Source: Chelatococcus asaccharovorans (GTDB lineage Bacteria > Pseudomonadota > Alphaproteobacteria > Rhizobiales > Beijerinckiaceae). From it: a stretch of DNA of 64,000 bases. The stretch spans positions 318,631 through 382,630 of the forward strand of contig NZ_QJJK01000004.1 of NCBI RefSeq assembly GCF_003201475.1. Reading direction: 5' to 3'. Within the stretch, counting starts at the first letter, position 1. Every line of letters starts with the position of its first letter. Below the pieces are notes generated by a model. The model was not told the origin of the DNA and searched no databases. It was given only the letters and a program-made list of their open reading frames with translations. The translations under genes and the position numbers were made by a program. Shown in pieces: positions 1 to 8,510 of the stretch.

Positions 1-360
1 CTTCAGCGGCCCCGTGGCCTCGACGATCACATGCTGCGGCTTGTAGATCTGGGCGACGGCGGCAAGGCGGGGCAGCGATCCGGTGACCGGCCCTTCCGGC
101 GTCGTGCCGGCAAAGGTGAGGTTGCTGCAGGTCATCTCAAAGCGGAAGGGGAAGCCCCCTAAGGCGCGGTCAGGGCAATTCCAGTTGCGGCCTTCCGCCG
201 CCTCGCGGGCCAGCCAGGTGTTGACCGCGGTGTTGACGGCGTTGCGCGCGACGAACCAGAAGACCGACCAGCCGGCCGCAATCGCGAAGAGGAGGGCGAC
301 CGGCAAATAGAGTCCGATGCGGCTCCTGCGTTTGATGGTCCCGGACGTATCTGCGGACAT
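1..360 (-). CDS. DUF2125 family protein (C-terminal part off the window)
   Basis: The first 120 codons are present and the gene runs off the left edge. The protein starts with a short basic segment followed by one membrane helix (about residues 12-32) and then the stretch GGFPFRFEM with flanking cysteines, which I recognise as typical of DUF2125, an uncharacterised envelope-associated family of Alphaproteobacteria. The ATG at 358-360 is the first start in frame. It is divergent from the cyclotransferase gene at 566. The neighbours (chaC, plsC, ydcF, ftsX, ftsE) form an order commonly seen in Rhizobiales, which supports the call. The function is unknown. Confidence 0.8.
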   Translation of the reverse strand, partial: MSADTSGTIKRRSRIGLYLPVALLFAIAAGWSVFWFVARNAVNTAVNTWLAREAAEGRNWNCPDRALGGFPFRFEMTCSNLTFAGTTPEGPVTGSLPRLAAVAQIYKPQHVIVEATGPLK

Positions 361-565
361 GCCGGCCTGATCTCCTGTGCGATGGTATTTTCCGAAGCGT
401 CGAGACTTCTTATCATCATTCATTCGGGCGGGACTGTGTTACATCACCGACCCGCCGGTTCCAATGTGCGCCCGCGAACGGGCGTCCGCAGGCCCGCCGG
501 GCGGGAACGGCAGGCATGGCTGATCGCGGGTTGTGAGACATTCGAAGCTGTGAAAGACGTGGAGC

Positions 566-1150
566 ATGGGTGAGGTGGCTGTTCCCGCGAGCCCGGATGT
601 TACGCTGGACGCTGTCGAGGAGACCTCCGGCGATCTCTGGGTGTTCGGCTACGGTTCGCTGATGTGGCGCCCGGGCTTTCCCTTTGTCGAGCAACGTAAA
701 GCCGCCATTCGCGGCTTTCATCGATCGCTGTGCATCTATTCCCACGTCCACCGGGGAACCCACTCGCGGCCGGGTCTCGTGCTTGGGCTCGACCGGGGCG
801 GCTCCTGTCTCGGCATCGCCTTCCGGGTCGCGCAGGCCGATGCCGCGGAAACCATCGCCTATCTGCGCGAACGCGAACAGGCGACCTCGGTCTATATCGA
901 GCGTTATGTCCAGACGATGCTCGGCGCGCGGGAAGCGGTGCGTTCCCTCGTCTATGTCGCGGATCGCAATCACCCGCAATATGCCGGGCGGCTTGAGGAG
1001 GCGGAGGTGCTGCGGCTGGTTCGGCAGGGGGTGGGGCAGTCGGGCGCCAACCCGGATTATGTCCGCAACACCCACGCCCATCTCAAGGAGCTCGGCGTGC
1101 ATGACCCCGTGCTCGCCCGCCTCGTGGCGGGGCTCGACGCTGCGACCTGA
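566..1150 (+). CDS. Gamma-glutamylcyclotransferase, ChaC-like
   Basis: This 194-residue cytosolic enzyme is expected to cleave gamma-glutamyl amides, probably glutathione, to 5-oxoproline and the remaining amine or dipeptide. The N-terminal FGYGSLMW motif forms the substrate-binding loop of the ChaC/GGCT fold, and the acidic residues in LREREQ sit where the catalytic glutamate of the family is expected. Length matches bacterial ChaC proteins. The ATG at 566 follows a purine-rich GTGGAGC stretch. It converges on the plsC-type gene, with a hairpin-rich spacer between them. Confidence 0.85.
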   Translation: MGEVAVPASPDVTLDAVEETSGDLWVFGYGSLMWRPGFPFVEQRKAAIRGFHRSLCIYSHVHRGTHSRPGLVLGLDRGGSCLGIAFRVAQADAAETIAYLREREQATSVYIERYVQTMLGAREAVRSLVYVADRNHPQYAGRLEEAEVLRLVRQGVGQSGANPDYVRNTHAHLKELGVHDPVLARLVAGLDAAT

Positions 1151-1254
1151 GACCAAAGCGCGAAGATTGCTGACGCATCCGCGCTTTGGCGACGCTCAGG
1201 CGCCGCGCGGGCTTGGCCAAGGTGCGATGGGTGGAACTCATCGCATTTTGGTCT
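1150..1254. repeat. Nested hairpin element between convergent genes
   Basis: The whole 118-bp spacer between two convergent genes is palindromic at three levels. AGACCAAA (1150-1157) pairs with TTTGGTCT (1247-1254). CCAAAGCGCG (1153-1162) pairs with CGCGCTTTGG (1180-1189). TGCGATG (1223-1229) pairs with CATCGCA (1239-1245). It has the look of a dispersed REP/RIME-like intergenic element and may also end transcription from both sides, although no long T tract follows any stem. Confidence 0.6.
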
Positions 1255-1268
1255 GAACGATCCTTCCG

Positions 1269-2024
1269 TCAGGCTACCCCGGCATGGGCGGGGGCGGGCG
1301 TGCCGCCGGTTTGCCGGGCCTCGGCAATCAGCCGGTTGGAGGCCTCTTCGATCTCCGCCGCCACCCTGTCGCGGAAGGCCAGGCGCGACAGGCCCGGCGG
1401 GATGGGCGGCAGGCACTGGACGATGATGGTGCCGGGACGCTTGATGAACTGCCGGCGGGGCCAGTAGAGACCGGAGTTCAGCGCCACCGGCAGGCAGGGG
1501 ACGTCGAGCGTATTGTAGAGGTGAACAACGCCATACTTATAGGCTGGCTTTGCTCCTGGCGGCCGGCGCGTCCCCTCCGGGAAAATAATGATCTGGCGGC
1601 CCTTGGCGATCTCCTCGCCGACGCGCTTCGCCATGGCGGCCAGCGCAGGCGCCCCTTTGCCGCGATCCACCGGGATCATCCGCGCTTTCAGGGCATACCA
1701 GCCGAAGAACGGCAGCCAGGACAGCTCGCGCTTCAGCACGAAGACCGGATCCTTGGCGATGGTAAGGAGCGCGAAGGTCTCCCAGAGCGACTGGTGTTTC
1801 GACGCGATGATGCAGCCGCCCGCCGGCATCAGGTCGAGGCCGCGGAATTCGGCCTTCGTGCCCGCGATAACGCGCAACAGCCAGAGGGACGAGCGCGCCC
1901 AGTCCCGCACGGCGGCCATCAGCCATGGGCGCGGCAGCGCCAGCAGCGGCAGATAGAGCACGAGGCGTGCGATCAGGTTGGCGTAGAACGCAATGTTGAA
2001 CAGCAGCGAGCGCAGCACGAGCAT
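1269..2024 (-). CDS. 1-acyl-sn-glycerol-3-phosphate acyltransferase, PlsC-like
   Basis: This is a membrane-bound acyltransferase of phospholipid synthesis that adds the second acyl chain to lysophosphatidic acid. A hydrophobic N-terminus is followed by KHQSLWE, the HX4D-type catalytic block with Glu in place of Asp as in many alphaproteobacterial members, and then FPEGTRR, the phosphate-binding block. I chose the ATG at 2022-2024 because the protein then begins MLVLRSLLFNIAFYANL, directly at the first membrane helix. In-frame upstream starts, including an ATG at 2054, would add up to 25 unconserved-looking residues. No start has a strong ribosome-binding site. Length from the chosen start is 251 residues. 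Confidence 0.85.
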   Translation of the reverse strand: MLVLRSLLFNIAFYANLIARLVLYLPLLALPRPWLMAAVRDWARSSLWLLRVIAGTKAEFRGLDLMPAGGCIIASKHQSLWETFALLTIAKDPVFVLKRELSWLPFFGWYALKARMIPVDRGKGAPALAAMAKRVGEEIAKGRQIIIFPEGTRRPPGAKPAYKYGVVHLYNTLDVPCLPVALNSGLYWPRRQFIKRPGTIIVQCLPPIPPGLSRLAFRDRVAAEIEEASNRLIAEARQTGGTPAPAHAGVA

Positions 2025-2154
2025 GAGAGAGGCCTGACAGTCGGTCCGCAACATGGAGAGGCCATGTTGCGCCGGACGACGCGTGGATCGCCTTCTCATA
2101 TAGCGGGCTGCGGCTCACCGCCAGATGGGGGCTCCGGCCGGATGGGTATCGCCG

Positions 2155-2868
2155 TCAGTCGTGCCGGGTTACGAGCGGTCCGCTGATGGCCGGTTCGCGG
2201 CCGCCGACGAGGACGGCCATGCGGGAACGCTCGGGATCCCTCTCCACCAGCGTACGCACCGAGGCGGCGAGGTATTTGACATATTCCATGACGAGCAGCC
2301 GGGTCGTCGCGGTGTCGCTCCACCAGTGCTCCGTCAGCGAATTCTCGGCAACCACCGCGTAAGGCAGGAGCTTCACGCCGGGCAGCGTATTGCCGAGCTC
2401 CACAAGCGTGCGCGGCATGTGGTAATTCGACGTGACGACGATCACCGAGCCGAAATTGTTCTGCTGGGCCCATCGGCGTGCCCCGATGGCATTGCCGATG
2501 GTGTTGCGGGCACGATAGTCGAGGTCCACACAGCAATCCACAAGATGGGCGAGCTCGCCGTTGACCGCCACGATCTGTTCGCGGGTCGTCTTGAGATTGA
2601 CACCGGTGATCAGCATCCGCTTGGCGCGGCCCTGCGAGAGGAGGTCTGTTGCCTCTGCGATGCGCTGCGCGCCGCCGGTGAGCACGACAATGCCATCCGC
2701 TCTCGCATTGTCAGGGGTGCGGTAGGCGTCGAGCTGGTGCACGAACGCAAAGAAGCCGCCAACCACCACGGCCAGCACGAGGAGAAATACGCCTATTCCG
2801 ATCAGCTTCAGCCGCCGTCTGATCGTGAGCGGTTGCCTCTTCGTCGCGATCGCCAATCCATCCGTCAT
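2155..2868 (-). CDS. YdcF/ElyC-like DUF218 membrane protein
   Basis: The protein has 237 residues. A single N-terminal membrane helix (about residues 20-43) is followed by a DUF218 domain. The Rossmann-like start VVLTGGAQRI, the SQGRAKRMLITG stretch and the VVTSNYHMPR motif are diagnostic of the YdcF/ElyC/SanA superfamily. Members are linked to cell-envelope integrity, and ElyC affects undecaprenyl carrier lipid use in E. coli, but the reaction is unknown. It lies downstream of ftsEX on the same strand, a conserved Rhizobiales arrangement that fits an envelope role. Confidence 0.85.
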   Translation of the reverse strand: MTDGLAIATKRQPLTIRRRLKLIGIGVFLLVLAVVVGGFFAFVHQLDAYRTPDNARADGIVVLTGGAQRIAEATDLLSQGRAKRMLITGVNLKTTREQIVAVNGELAHLVDCCVDLDYRARNTIGNAIGARRWAQQNNFGSVIVVTSNYHMPRTLVELGNTLPGVKLLPYAVVAENSLTEHWWSDTATTRLLVMEYVKYLAASVRTLVERDPERSRMAVLVGGREPAISGPLVTRHD

Positions 2869-3038
2869 ATACGCTCATCCCACGCGCGTTCGGGTGAGGT
2901 CATGGCTCCGCGCGCGAATCCCAGAGGTTTCAGGATAATGGCGAATGAGGCAACGCGGGGGCAAGCAGGATCAGCCTTCGGCGCGGCGTTCTTGTACATG
3001 ACGCTCTTATGATGGTGTTCCTGCACGTCGAAAGCCCT

Positions 3039-4028
3039 TCACTGCAACCCGGTGAGGTGCCGCCGCACCGTCACGCGCGACACTGCTGCCGTCACCAGGG
3101 CGATGATGAGCGCGATAGCGGCGACCGACGCATAGCCCCAGATGCCGATATCGAACATGCCGAACAGGGCCTCCAGCTGGTCTCCACCGGGGCTCGCGCG
3201 CCAATAGCGCGCCATCATGCCGCCGAGGATGAGGCACAGGAGGGCTGCGCCGCCGCCGATCAGGCCACCTTTGAGGCCGAGATGCAGGAAACGCCGCTGG
3301 TACTCGCGCGCGATGAACCGATCATCGGCGCCGACGAAATGCAGGACCTCCAGGATTTCGCGATTGCTCGCCACCGCGCCACGGGTGGCAGACGCGATGG
3401 CAAGAGCCGCCGCGATGAGCACCAGGCCGACGATCGCCAGGGCGCCGAACACAACGGTACCCGCCATGGCCGAGAGCCGGGCGATCCAGGCGCGATGGTC
3501 GTCCAGGGTCGTGCCGGGCACGGCAGCGGCAAGCCTGCTGCGGAGCGTGGCGAAGTCTGGCTGGATGCCGGGCTTGACCGTGAGCACGATGAGGCGGGGA
3601 ATAGGCAGTTCCACGAAATCCAGCGTCGTGCCGAGCCAGGGCGACAAAAGCCGCTCGGCTTCGGCGCGCGAATAGACCGAGACACTGGCGACGGCGACGT
3701 CCGCCCTTGCGATATCGGCGGCGGCAGCCACATCCGCCTCGATGTCGCGCTGCGGGTTGGGGCGCACCTGGATGGTGGCCTCGCGCGCGATCGAGGCATT
3801 CCATTCCGACGACGCGCTGGCAACGAGCTGGGCCGCGCCGGCGGCCAGCGCCGCGAGAAAGGTGAGGATGGCGATGACCGTGACGAGCGCCCGGCCGGCC
3901 GAGGAATCGCTGGGAACGAGCGACTGATTGCGCTTCAACGCTTCGGGCAGCGGGCCAAGCTCTGTATCCGGCGATCCGGCAGGGTGGGAGCTGTCGTCCG
4001 CTTGACCGCTTTCGGCAAAGAAGGTCAT
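3039..4028 (-). CDS. ftsX: Cell division protein FtsX
   Basis: FtsX is the membrane partner of FtsE and couples ATP hydrolysis to activation of periplasmic peptidoglycan hydrolases at the septum. The 329-residue protein has a proline-rich cytoplasmic N-terminus, a first membrane helix at about residues 47-70, a large periplasmic loop and three C-terminal helices, the usual FtsX layout. It starts 6 bp after the ftsE stop codon, so the two are almost certainly cotranscribed and translationally linked. Confidence 0.92.
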   Translation of the reverse strand: MTFFAESGQADDSSHPAGSPDTELGPLPEALKRNQSLVPSDSSAGRALVTVIAILTFLAALAAGAAQLVASASSEWNASIAREATIQVRPNPQRDIEADVAAAADIARADVAVASVSVYSRAEAERLLSPWLGTTLDFVELPIPRLIVLTVKPGIQPDFATLRSRLAAAVPGTTLDDHRAWIARLSAMAGTVVFGALAIVGLVLIAAALAIASATRGAVASNREILEVLHFVGADDRFIAREYQRRFLHLGLKGGLIGGGAALLCLILGGMMARYWRASPGGDQLEALFGMFDIGIWGYASVAAIALIIALVTAAVSRVTVRRHLTGLQ

Positions 4029-4034
4029 CGATCC

Positions 4035-4694
4035 TCAGTCGTAAATGTGAAGCCGGCCTTCGGCGAGGACCAGGCGGCGTGCATCGACCTGGTCCATAAG
4101 CCCGAAGTCGTGTGTGGCGATGATGACCGAAGTGCCAAGGCGGTTCAATTCGATGAAAAGGCGCAGCAGGCGCCGGCCGAGATTGGGATCGACATTGCCG
4201 GTGGGCTCATCGGCGAGCAGCAACTCCGGCCGGACAATCAAGGCGCGCGCGATCGCCGCACGCTGCTTTTCACCGCCGGAGAGCACGGGCGGCAGCACAT
4301 GCATGCGTTCGCCGAGCCCGACCCAGCGCAGAAGCTCCACGACTTCCGCGCGGTAGCTCGCCTCCTCCTTGCCCTGCACGCGGAGCGGCAGCGCCACGTT
4401 CTCATAGGTCGTCAGATGGTCGAGCAGGCGGAAATCCTGGAAGACCACGCCCATCCGGCGACGCGCGGTGGTCAAAGAGTCCCCGGCGATCTGTGAGACA
4501 TCCGTTCCGAAGATGCTGATGAGGCCGCGGGTCGGTTTGAGCGACAGGAGGATGAGGCGCAACAGGGTTGTCTTCCCGGCGCCCGACGGGCCGGTGAGAA
4601 ACTGGAAGGACCGCGGGGCGATCGAGAAGGTGAGGTCCTTCAGGACTTCGGGCCCCATGCCGTAGCGCAGTCCGACGTTATCGAAGCGGACCAC
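4035..4694 (-). CDS. ftsE: Cell division ATP-binding protein FtsE
   Basis: This 219-residue cytoplasmic ABC ATPase drives the FtsEX complex. Visible motifs are Walker A GPSGAGKT, the Q-loop in VVFQDFRLLDH, the signature LSGGEKQR, Walker B LLLADEPTGNVD and the switch histidine in IIATHD. Size and the pairing with ftsX immediately downstream distinguish it from LolD-type ATPases. It is first in its operon and divergent from hpt across a 398-bp spacer. Confidence 0.93.
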   Translation of the reverse strand: MVRFDNVGLRYGMGPEVLKDLTFSIAPRSFQFLTGPSGAGKTTLLRLILLSLKPTRGLISIFGTDVSQIAGDSLTTARRRMGVVFQDFRLLDHLTTYENVALPLRVQGKEEASYRAEVVELLRWVGLGERMHVLPPVLSGGEKQRAAIARALIVRPELLLADEPTGNVDPNLGRRLLRLFIELNRLGTSVIIATHDFGLMDQVDARRLVLAEGRLHIYD

Positions 4695-5092
4695 TCTTCA
4701 TCCTCTCCTCCAAAGCCACTCGTTTACACGGGGACGCTGCCGTGGACGTGCGCCCCTGATTCGCCATGCTGGCGCGCTTCCGCGCCGATGCAAGCAATGA
4801 TTCCACGCCCCTTCCGGCCCGCCCCTGCCTGGCCGCATCTGCCGGGTCGCATCTGCCAAGCCGCATCTGCCGACGCCAGTCCGGTTGGACACTCTCACTT
4901 TCGGGGCGCAGGCGCGAGGATCTCTCGCATCATGTTGGCTTACACAAGGATCGCTTGCACCGCGTCATCGGCGCCATTAATCCGAAAATAGGGCTGGTGG
5001 CTATCACATGTGCGTGCCGGTGACTATGCTGGCGCACCATTAGGGTTGCTGTCACCATGATCGGGCAGTGACCCTGTCTGAGAAAGAGGGCT
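4695..5092. other. Divergent ftsE/hpt spacer with short tandem repeat
   Basis: No convincing gene lies here. The stretch should carry the promoters of ftsEX and hpt. At 4834-4875 a 14-bp unit, CGCATCTGCC plus four variable bases, is repeated three times with exact 14-base spacing. Base composition drops towards the hpt side. I could not assign a specific promoter sequence with confidence. Confidence 0.6.
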
Positions 5093-5716
5093 ATGGTTAA
5101 CAAAGGATTAGGTGCGGACGACGGCGGCGGCCGCGCGGGCCGGGAACCGCTGGTCGGTCATGATGACACGCCGGCACGGCCAGTCCGCGTGCTCTATGAC
5201 GCCGATGAGATCGCGCGCCGCAACGCGGAGATCGCCGCGGCGATTGCCGCGTCCGCGCCGCGCGACCTGCTCGTTGTCGCCATCCTCAAGGGCAGCTTCA
5301 TGTTCGCCGCGGATCTGATCCGCTGCCTGCACCGCGTCGGCCTCGCACCGCAGGTCGAGTTCGTGCATCTGTCGAGCTATCGCAAATCCCTGGTTTCCTC
5401 CGGGCAGGTCGACATCCTGAAAGATGTGGATAGCGACGTCCGCAATCGCGATGTCCTTCTCGTGGACGATATCCTGGAGTCCGGACGGACGCTGGCTTTC
5501 GCCAAGGATCTCATGGCCGCGCGCGGGGCAAGGCGCGTCATGTGCGCCGTTCTCCTGGAGAAGCCGCACAAGCGGGCTGTCAGCATCGCGGCCGATTTTG
5601 TTGGCTTTGCCTGTCCGGACGCCTTCGTGGTGGGTTACGGGATGGACGCAGCCCATTTCTATCGCGAGCTGCCCTTTGTTGGCGTCGTCGAGTCTGCCGA
5701 GACCGAGGTTGATTGA
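5093..5716 (+). CDS. hpt: Hypoxanthine phosphoribosyltransferase
   Basis: This enzyme salvages hypoxanthine (and possibly guanine) to IMP (GMP) using PRPP. The PRPP-binding motif is VLLVDDILESGRT (about residues 118-130), preceded by the LKGSFMFAADL loop, and followed by the VGFACPDAFVVGYGMD hood segment expected in HPRT proteins. The 207-residue length includes an N-terminal extension of about 30 residues rich in Gly and Asp. The ATG at 5093 is preceded by a good AAAGAGGGC ribosome-binding site. The next gene starts 2 bp downstream. Confidence 0.87.
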   Translation: MVNKGLGADDGGGRAGREPLVGHDDTPARPVRVLYDADEIARRNAEIAAAIAASAPRDLLVVAILKGSFMFAADLIRCLHRVGLAPQVEFVHLSSYRKSLVSSGQVDILKDVDSDVRNRDVLLVDDILESGRTLAFAKDLMAARGARRVMCAVLLEKPHKRAVSIAADFVGFACPDAFVVGYGMDAAHFYRELPFVGVVESAETEVD

Positions 5717-5718
5717 CC

Positions 5719-6087
5719 ATGGCGCGCATTCTTCTCGTCGATGATGAAGCCGGTGTTCGCGGCCTCCTGAAGCGCGGGCTCGAGCTCGACGGCCATACCG
5801 TCGAGACCGGCGAGGATGGACTGGACGGCCTGGAGCGGCTGCAGGCCGCCGGGGGCGCTTTCACTTTGCTGGTGAGCGACATCAGGATGCCGTTGATGGA
5901 CGGCATCGAACTCGCGGTGGCGGCGAAAGAGGACTATCCGTCCCTGACGATCATGCTGATGACCGGTTTCACCGAGGAGCAGGAGCGTATCAAGGGGCTC
6001 GACGATACTGTTGCTGACCTTCTGATCAAGCCGTTCTCGTTGGGTGATTTCCGGGCCGCCGTGCGGCGGGTGCTGGCCGTACCCTAA
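5719..6087 (+). CDS. Single-domain response regulator, CpdR-like
   Basis: The protein is a lone 122-residue receiver domain. It begins MARILLVDDEAGVRGLL with the acidic pocket residues, has the phospho-acceptor Asp in LLVSDIRMP, the conserved Thr in MLMTGF and Lys in IKPFSL. Single receivers next to hpt in Rhizobiales are often CpdR, the adaptor that controls ClpXP proteolysis of cell-cycle proteins. Context and the LMTGF/KPFSL pattern fit, but sequence alone does not prove the role. It starts 2 bp after the hpt stop, at the ATG rather than the TTG six bases earlier. Confidence 0.75.
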   Translation: MARILLVDDEAGVRGLLKRGLELDGHTVETGEDGLDGLERLQAAGGAFTLLVSDIRMPLMDGIELAVAAKEDYPSLTIMLMTGFTEEQERIKGLDDTVADLLIKPFSLGDFRAAVRRVLAVP

Positions 6088-6089
6088 CC

Positions 6090-6111
6090 GCGCCGATTTG
6101 AGGAGCGGCGC
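6090..6111. terminator. Possible hairpin terminator between convergent genes
   Basis: GCGCCG (6090-6095) and CGGCGC (6106-6111) form a 6-bp GC stem in the 25-bp gap between the convergent response regulator and tspO genes. There is no clear T tract, so intrinsic termination is only a guess. Confidence 0.35.
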
Positions 6112-6112
6112 T

Positions 6113-6613
6113 TCAGGCGTTCAGCCACCAGACGCTCGCGTTGAGGACGGTCGCGAAGGAGACCCAGGCGAGGTATGGCACGAGGCACCAGGCGGCAACC
6201 GCATCCAGCCGACGGAAGGTCGCGATCGTCGCGACGATCATCGCCAGGAGCGGAATGATCACGACGAGGCCGAGCAGGGGGCTGTGGGCGCCGAAAAAGG
6301 CGAATGACCAGAGGGCATTCAGACCAAGCTGTCCATAGAACAGGGCGAGGGCCATGCGCCGGTGACGCATGAACGGCGCCAGCCGCAGGATACGCCAGGC
6401 GGCAAAGGCCATCAGAATATAGAGAACGGTCCACACCGGCCCAAACACCGCATTGGGCGGGTTGAAGGATGGCTTCGCGAGGCTTGCATACCAAGGCGTC
6501 AGGTTGGGGAATGTGACGTATTGCCCTGCAAGCGAGGCAGCCACGACCGGCAGGATGGCCGCGAGCGCGAGGGACAGTGAACGGCCGAAACCCGATCGAA
6601 TTGCTGTCGTCAT
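6113..6613 (-). CDS. TspO/MBR family membrane protein
   Basis: This is a five-helix tryptophan-rich sensory protein of 166 residues. The family binds porphyrins and, in Rhodobacter, TspO links oxygen state to pigment gene control. Diagnostic residues are the NLTPWYASLAKPSFNPP segment and FGPVWTVLYILM, then the late aromatic block TVLNASVWWLN. The ATG at 6611-6613 gives MTTAIRSGFGRS, and an in-frame TTG five codons upstream is less likely. It converges with the response regulator gene. Confidence 0.88.
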   Translation of the reverse strand: MTTAIRSGFGRSLSLALAAILPVVAASLAGQYVTFPNLTPWYASLAKPSFNPPNAVFGPVWTVLYILMAFAAWRILRLAPFMRHRRMALALFYGQLGLNALWSFAFFGAHSPLLGLVVIIPLLAMIVATIATFRRLDAVAAWCLVPYLAWVSFATVLNASVWWLNA

Positions 6614-6791
6614 TGCGCTATCCCGCAAGCGAGGAACTGGCGATGGCTGCAGTTGCCGCTGTGCGGCGGATTTTTCCGCCCAGCCACCCGGCCATCAATC
6701 CGGGAGTGCGGCCAAAGGTTCCCGCCGCCGGATATGGTGCGCATTGTCCGCCCGGTAGCCGCGGCGCGCCTGCTGGCGGGCTGACCCGCCG

Positions 6792-7220
6792 TCAGCCCGC
6801 AGCGCGCTGCGACGACGCGGTGTCGGCTTGTGGCGCTGCCCTGCCGATCACATCGTCCATGACGCGGAAAGCGGCCTCGATCATGGCTTGGAAGGCCGCG
6901 GGCACGGCTTCGGTCGCTATGCTCGGCGAGTCCGTCAGCAACTGTGTGAACCCGCGTGGGGAAATCAGCATATAGCGGGTATAAGGACGGAAGGTGTTGG
7001 GGCTCGTCTCGAGGCGGGCCAGATGCTTGTCATCAGCCTTCACAGGCGCCAGCGCCAGCGTCACATTGAGTTCCCCGCGGCGATTGACGAACAGGCCGAG
7101 CGCACGGCATATGTCGGCGGCCACGAACCATGGTTCGCCTTGATGGCGTACGATCCGGATCTCCCGGTCGCTTTCCGGCCAGGTGACACGGTGGATAACA
7201 GCCTCGGCAAAGCTGTCCAT
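6792..7220 (-). CDS. BRO-N domain protein (lone phage antirepressor-like domain)
   Basis: The 142-residue protein has an N-terminal BRO-N type fold: EIRIVRHQGEPWFVAADICRALGL is the signature region, written here in pieces as EIRIVRHQGEPW and FVAADICRALGL. The rest has no recognisable KilA-C or DNA-binding tail. BRO-N domains are common in phage antirepressors. A GCGGAGGC ribosome-binding site precedes the ATG at 7218-7220. It stands alone, next to an AT-richer spacer, so it may be a phage-derived gene kept by the host. No other phage gene is nearby. Confidence 0.75.
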   Translation of the reverse strand: MDSFAEAVIHRVTWPESDREIRIVRHQGEPWFVAADICRALGLFVNRRGELNVTLALAPVKADDKHLARLETSPNTFRPYTRYMLISPRGFTQLLTDSPSIATEAVPAAFQAMIEAAFRVMDDVIGRAAPQADTASSQRAAG

Positions 7221-7548
7221 TGTTAGCCTCCGCTCGAATTTGCGTTGGGGGGAACGCTAGAGGACGCTACGCTTGGCGGCGTGGCGCGGCGCGCACGCCA
7301 CCAAGATTGGCGCGCAACGTAAGTAACGATTATCAATATTCTCGTCTCATCGGTGAGGTTTTTGCGGCAGGGTAACTTTGGGTTGTCGGCAGTTTGGGAA
7401 ATTTATCCGCATAAGCTCGAATTTCATCGCTTTTTATACTCGTTTTCTGATGATTGTCGTTTGCTTTTGCATATCGGATAACGCTGGCAGACGGAGGCTG
7501 CGAGGATGCGGCAGGACGCGATCACGGTTCTCTGCATCGGCGTATCTC
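7221..7548. other. AT-rich spacer upstream of the BRO-N gene
   Basis: This 328-bp stretch is clearly richer in A and T than its surroundings, especially 7330-7470, and holds no convincing gene. It should contain the promoter of the BRO-N gene and the end of the DMT transporter transcript. The composition fits DNA of foreign origin. Confidence 0.5.
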
Positions 7549-8457
7549 TCATGCGCGGCTCGCGATGGCCACGCCGCCAATGGCGACGGCGGCGCCGATG
7601 ATTTGCATGGCCGTCAGCGTTTCGCCGAATAAAGCGAAGGCCATGAGCGCTGCAACCGGCGGGACAAGAAAGAACAGGGAGGCGACCTGCGCGACAGCGC
7701 CGCGGCGGATCAGGACAAGCAGAATCAGGATGGCGCCCACCGACATGCCGAAGACGGCCCAGATGAGGCCCGCCCACAACTGCCAGCTGTTGTCGATGAA
7801 ACCGGTCTCGAGCATGACCGCTGCCGGCAGTGTCACGATCAGGGCTGCGATGAACTGGATGACGGCGCCTGTCACGAGATGTGCCGGCGACCCGGTGCGT
7901 TTCTGCCAGATTGTCCCGAGCGTGATGCAGAGCATGGACGCCAGGGCGACGGTGATCGTGAGGCCCCCGCCTGCGACGTTGAGATTGGGGATGATCACGA
8001 AGACGACGCCGAGAAGGCCCAGTCCGATGCCGACCCAGCGGCGCCTGGTGACTGTCTCGCCGAGAAGGGGCCCGGCAAGCGCCGCCGTGACAACCGGTTG
8101 CAAACTCATGATCAGGGCGACGACCCCGGCCCCCAACCCGTGGCGGACGCTCCAGAACACTCCGCCGAGATAAAGCCCCTGCAGCAGAACGCCCGCAACG
8201 AGCGCGTCGAACCACCCGCGCAGGGTTCGCGGCCAGGCCTCGCGCAGCACCGTGGCGATAGCCGTCAGCGCCGCGATGCTCAGTGCATAGCGGGCAACCA
8301 GGAAAGTGAAGGGTTCGGCGTGGGGTGCGACGAGCCTTGCCACAATGAAACCGGTGGCCCAGATCACCACAAAGATGGCAGGGGCGGCCCGCGAAAAAAG
8401 GGTGGAATTGGCCTGATCCAACGAACGCGCGCCCGAGATTTCAATGGGACCCCCCAT
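7549..8457 (-). CDS. DMT superfamily transporter, EamA domains
   Basis: The 302-residue protein has ten predicted membrane helices in two EamA repeats. Typical family features are FVVIWATGFIVARLVAPHAEP in repeat 1 (shown as FVVIWATGFIVARL) and the paired motif LGETVTRRRWVGIGL / FGETLTAMQIIGAAV at the end of each repeat. Such proteins usually export metabolites or amino acids, and the substrate here cannot be read from sequence. Two direct repeats lie upstream and may be operators. Confidence 0.87.
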   Translation of the reverse strand: MGGPIEISGARSLDQANSTLFSRAAPAIFVVIWATGFIVARLVAPHAEPFTFLVARYALSIAALTAIATVLREAWPRTLRGWFDALVAGVLLQGLYLGGVFWSVRHGLGAGVVALIMSLQPVVTAALAGPLLGETVTRRRWVGIGLGLLGVVFVIIPNLNVAGGGLTITVALASMLCITLGTIWQKRTGSPAHLVTGAVIQFIAALIVTLPAAVMLETGFIDNSWQLWAGLIWAVFGMSVGAILILLVLIRRGAVAQVASLFFLVPPVAALMAFALFGETLTAMQIIGAAVAIGGVAIASRA

Positions 8458-8510
8458 GCAAGCAGGCCCAAGCTAGACAGCGAACCAAACACGGACGGAA
8501 CCGGCGAGCA

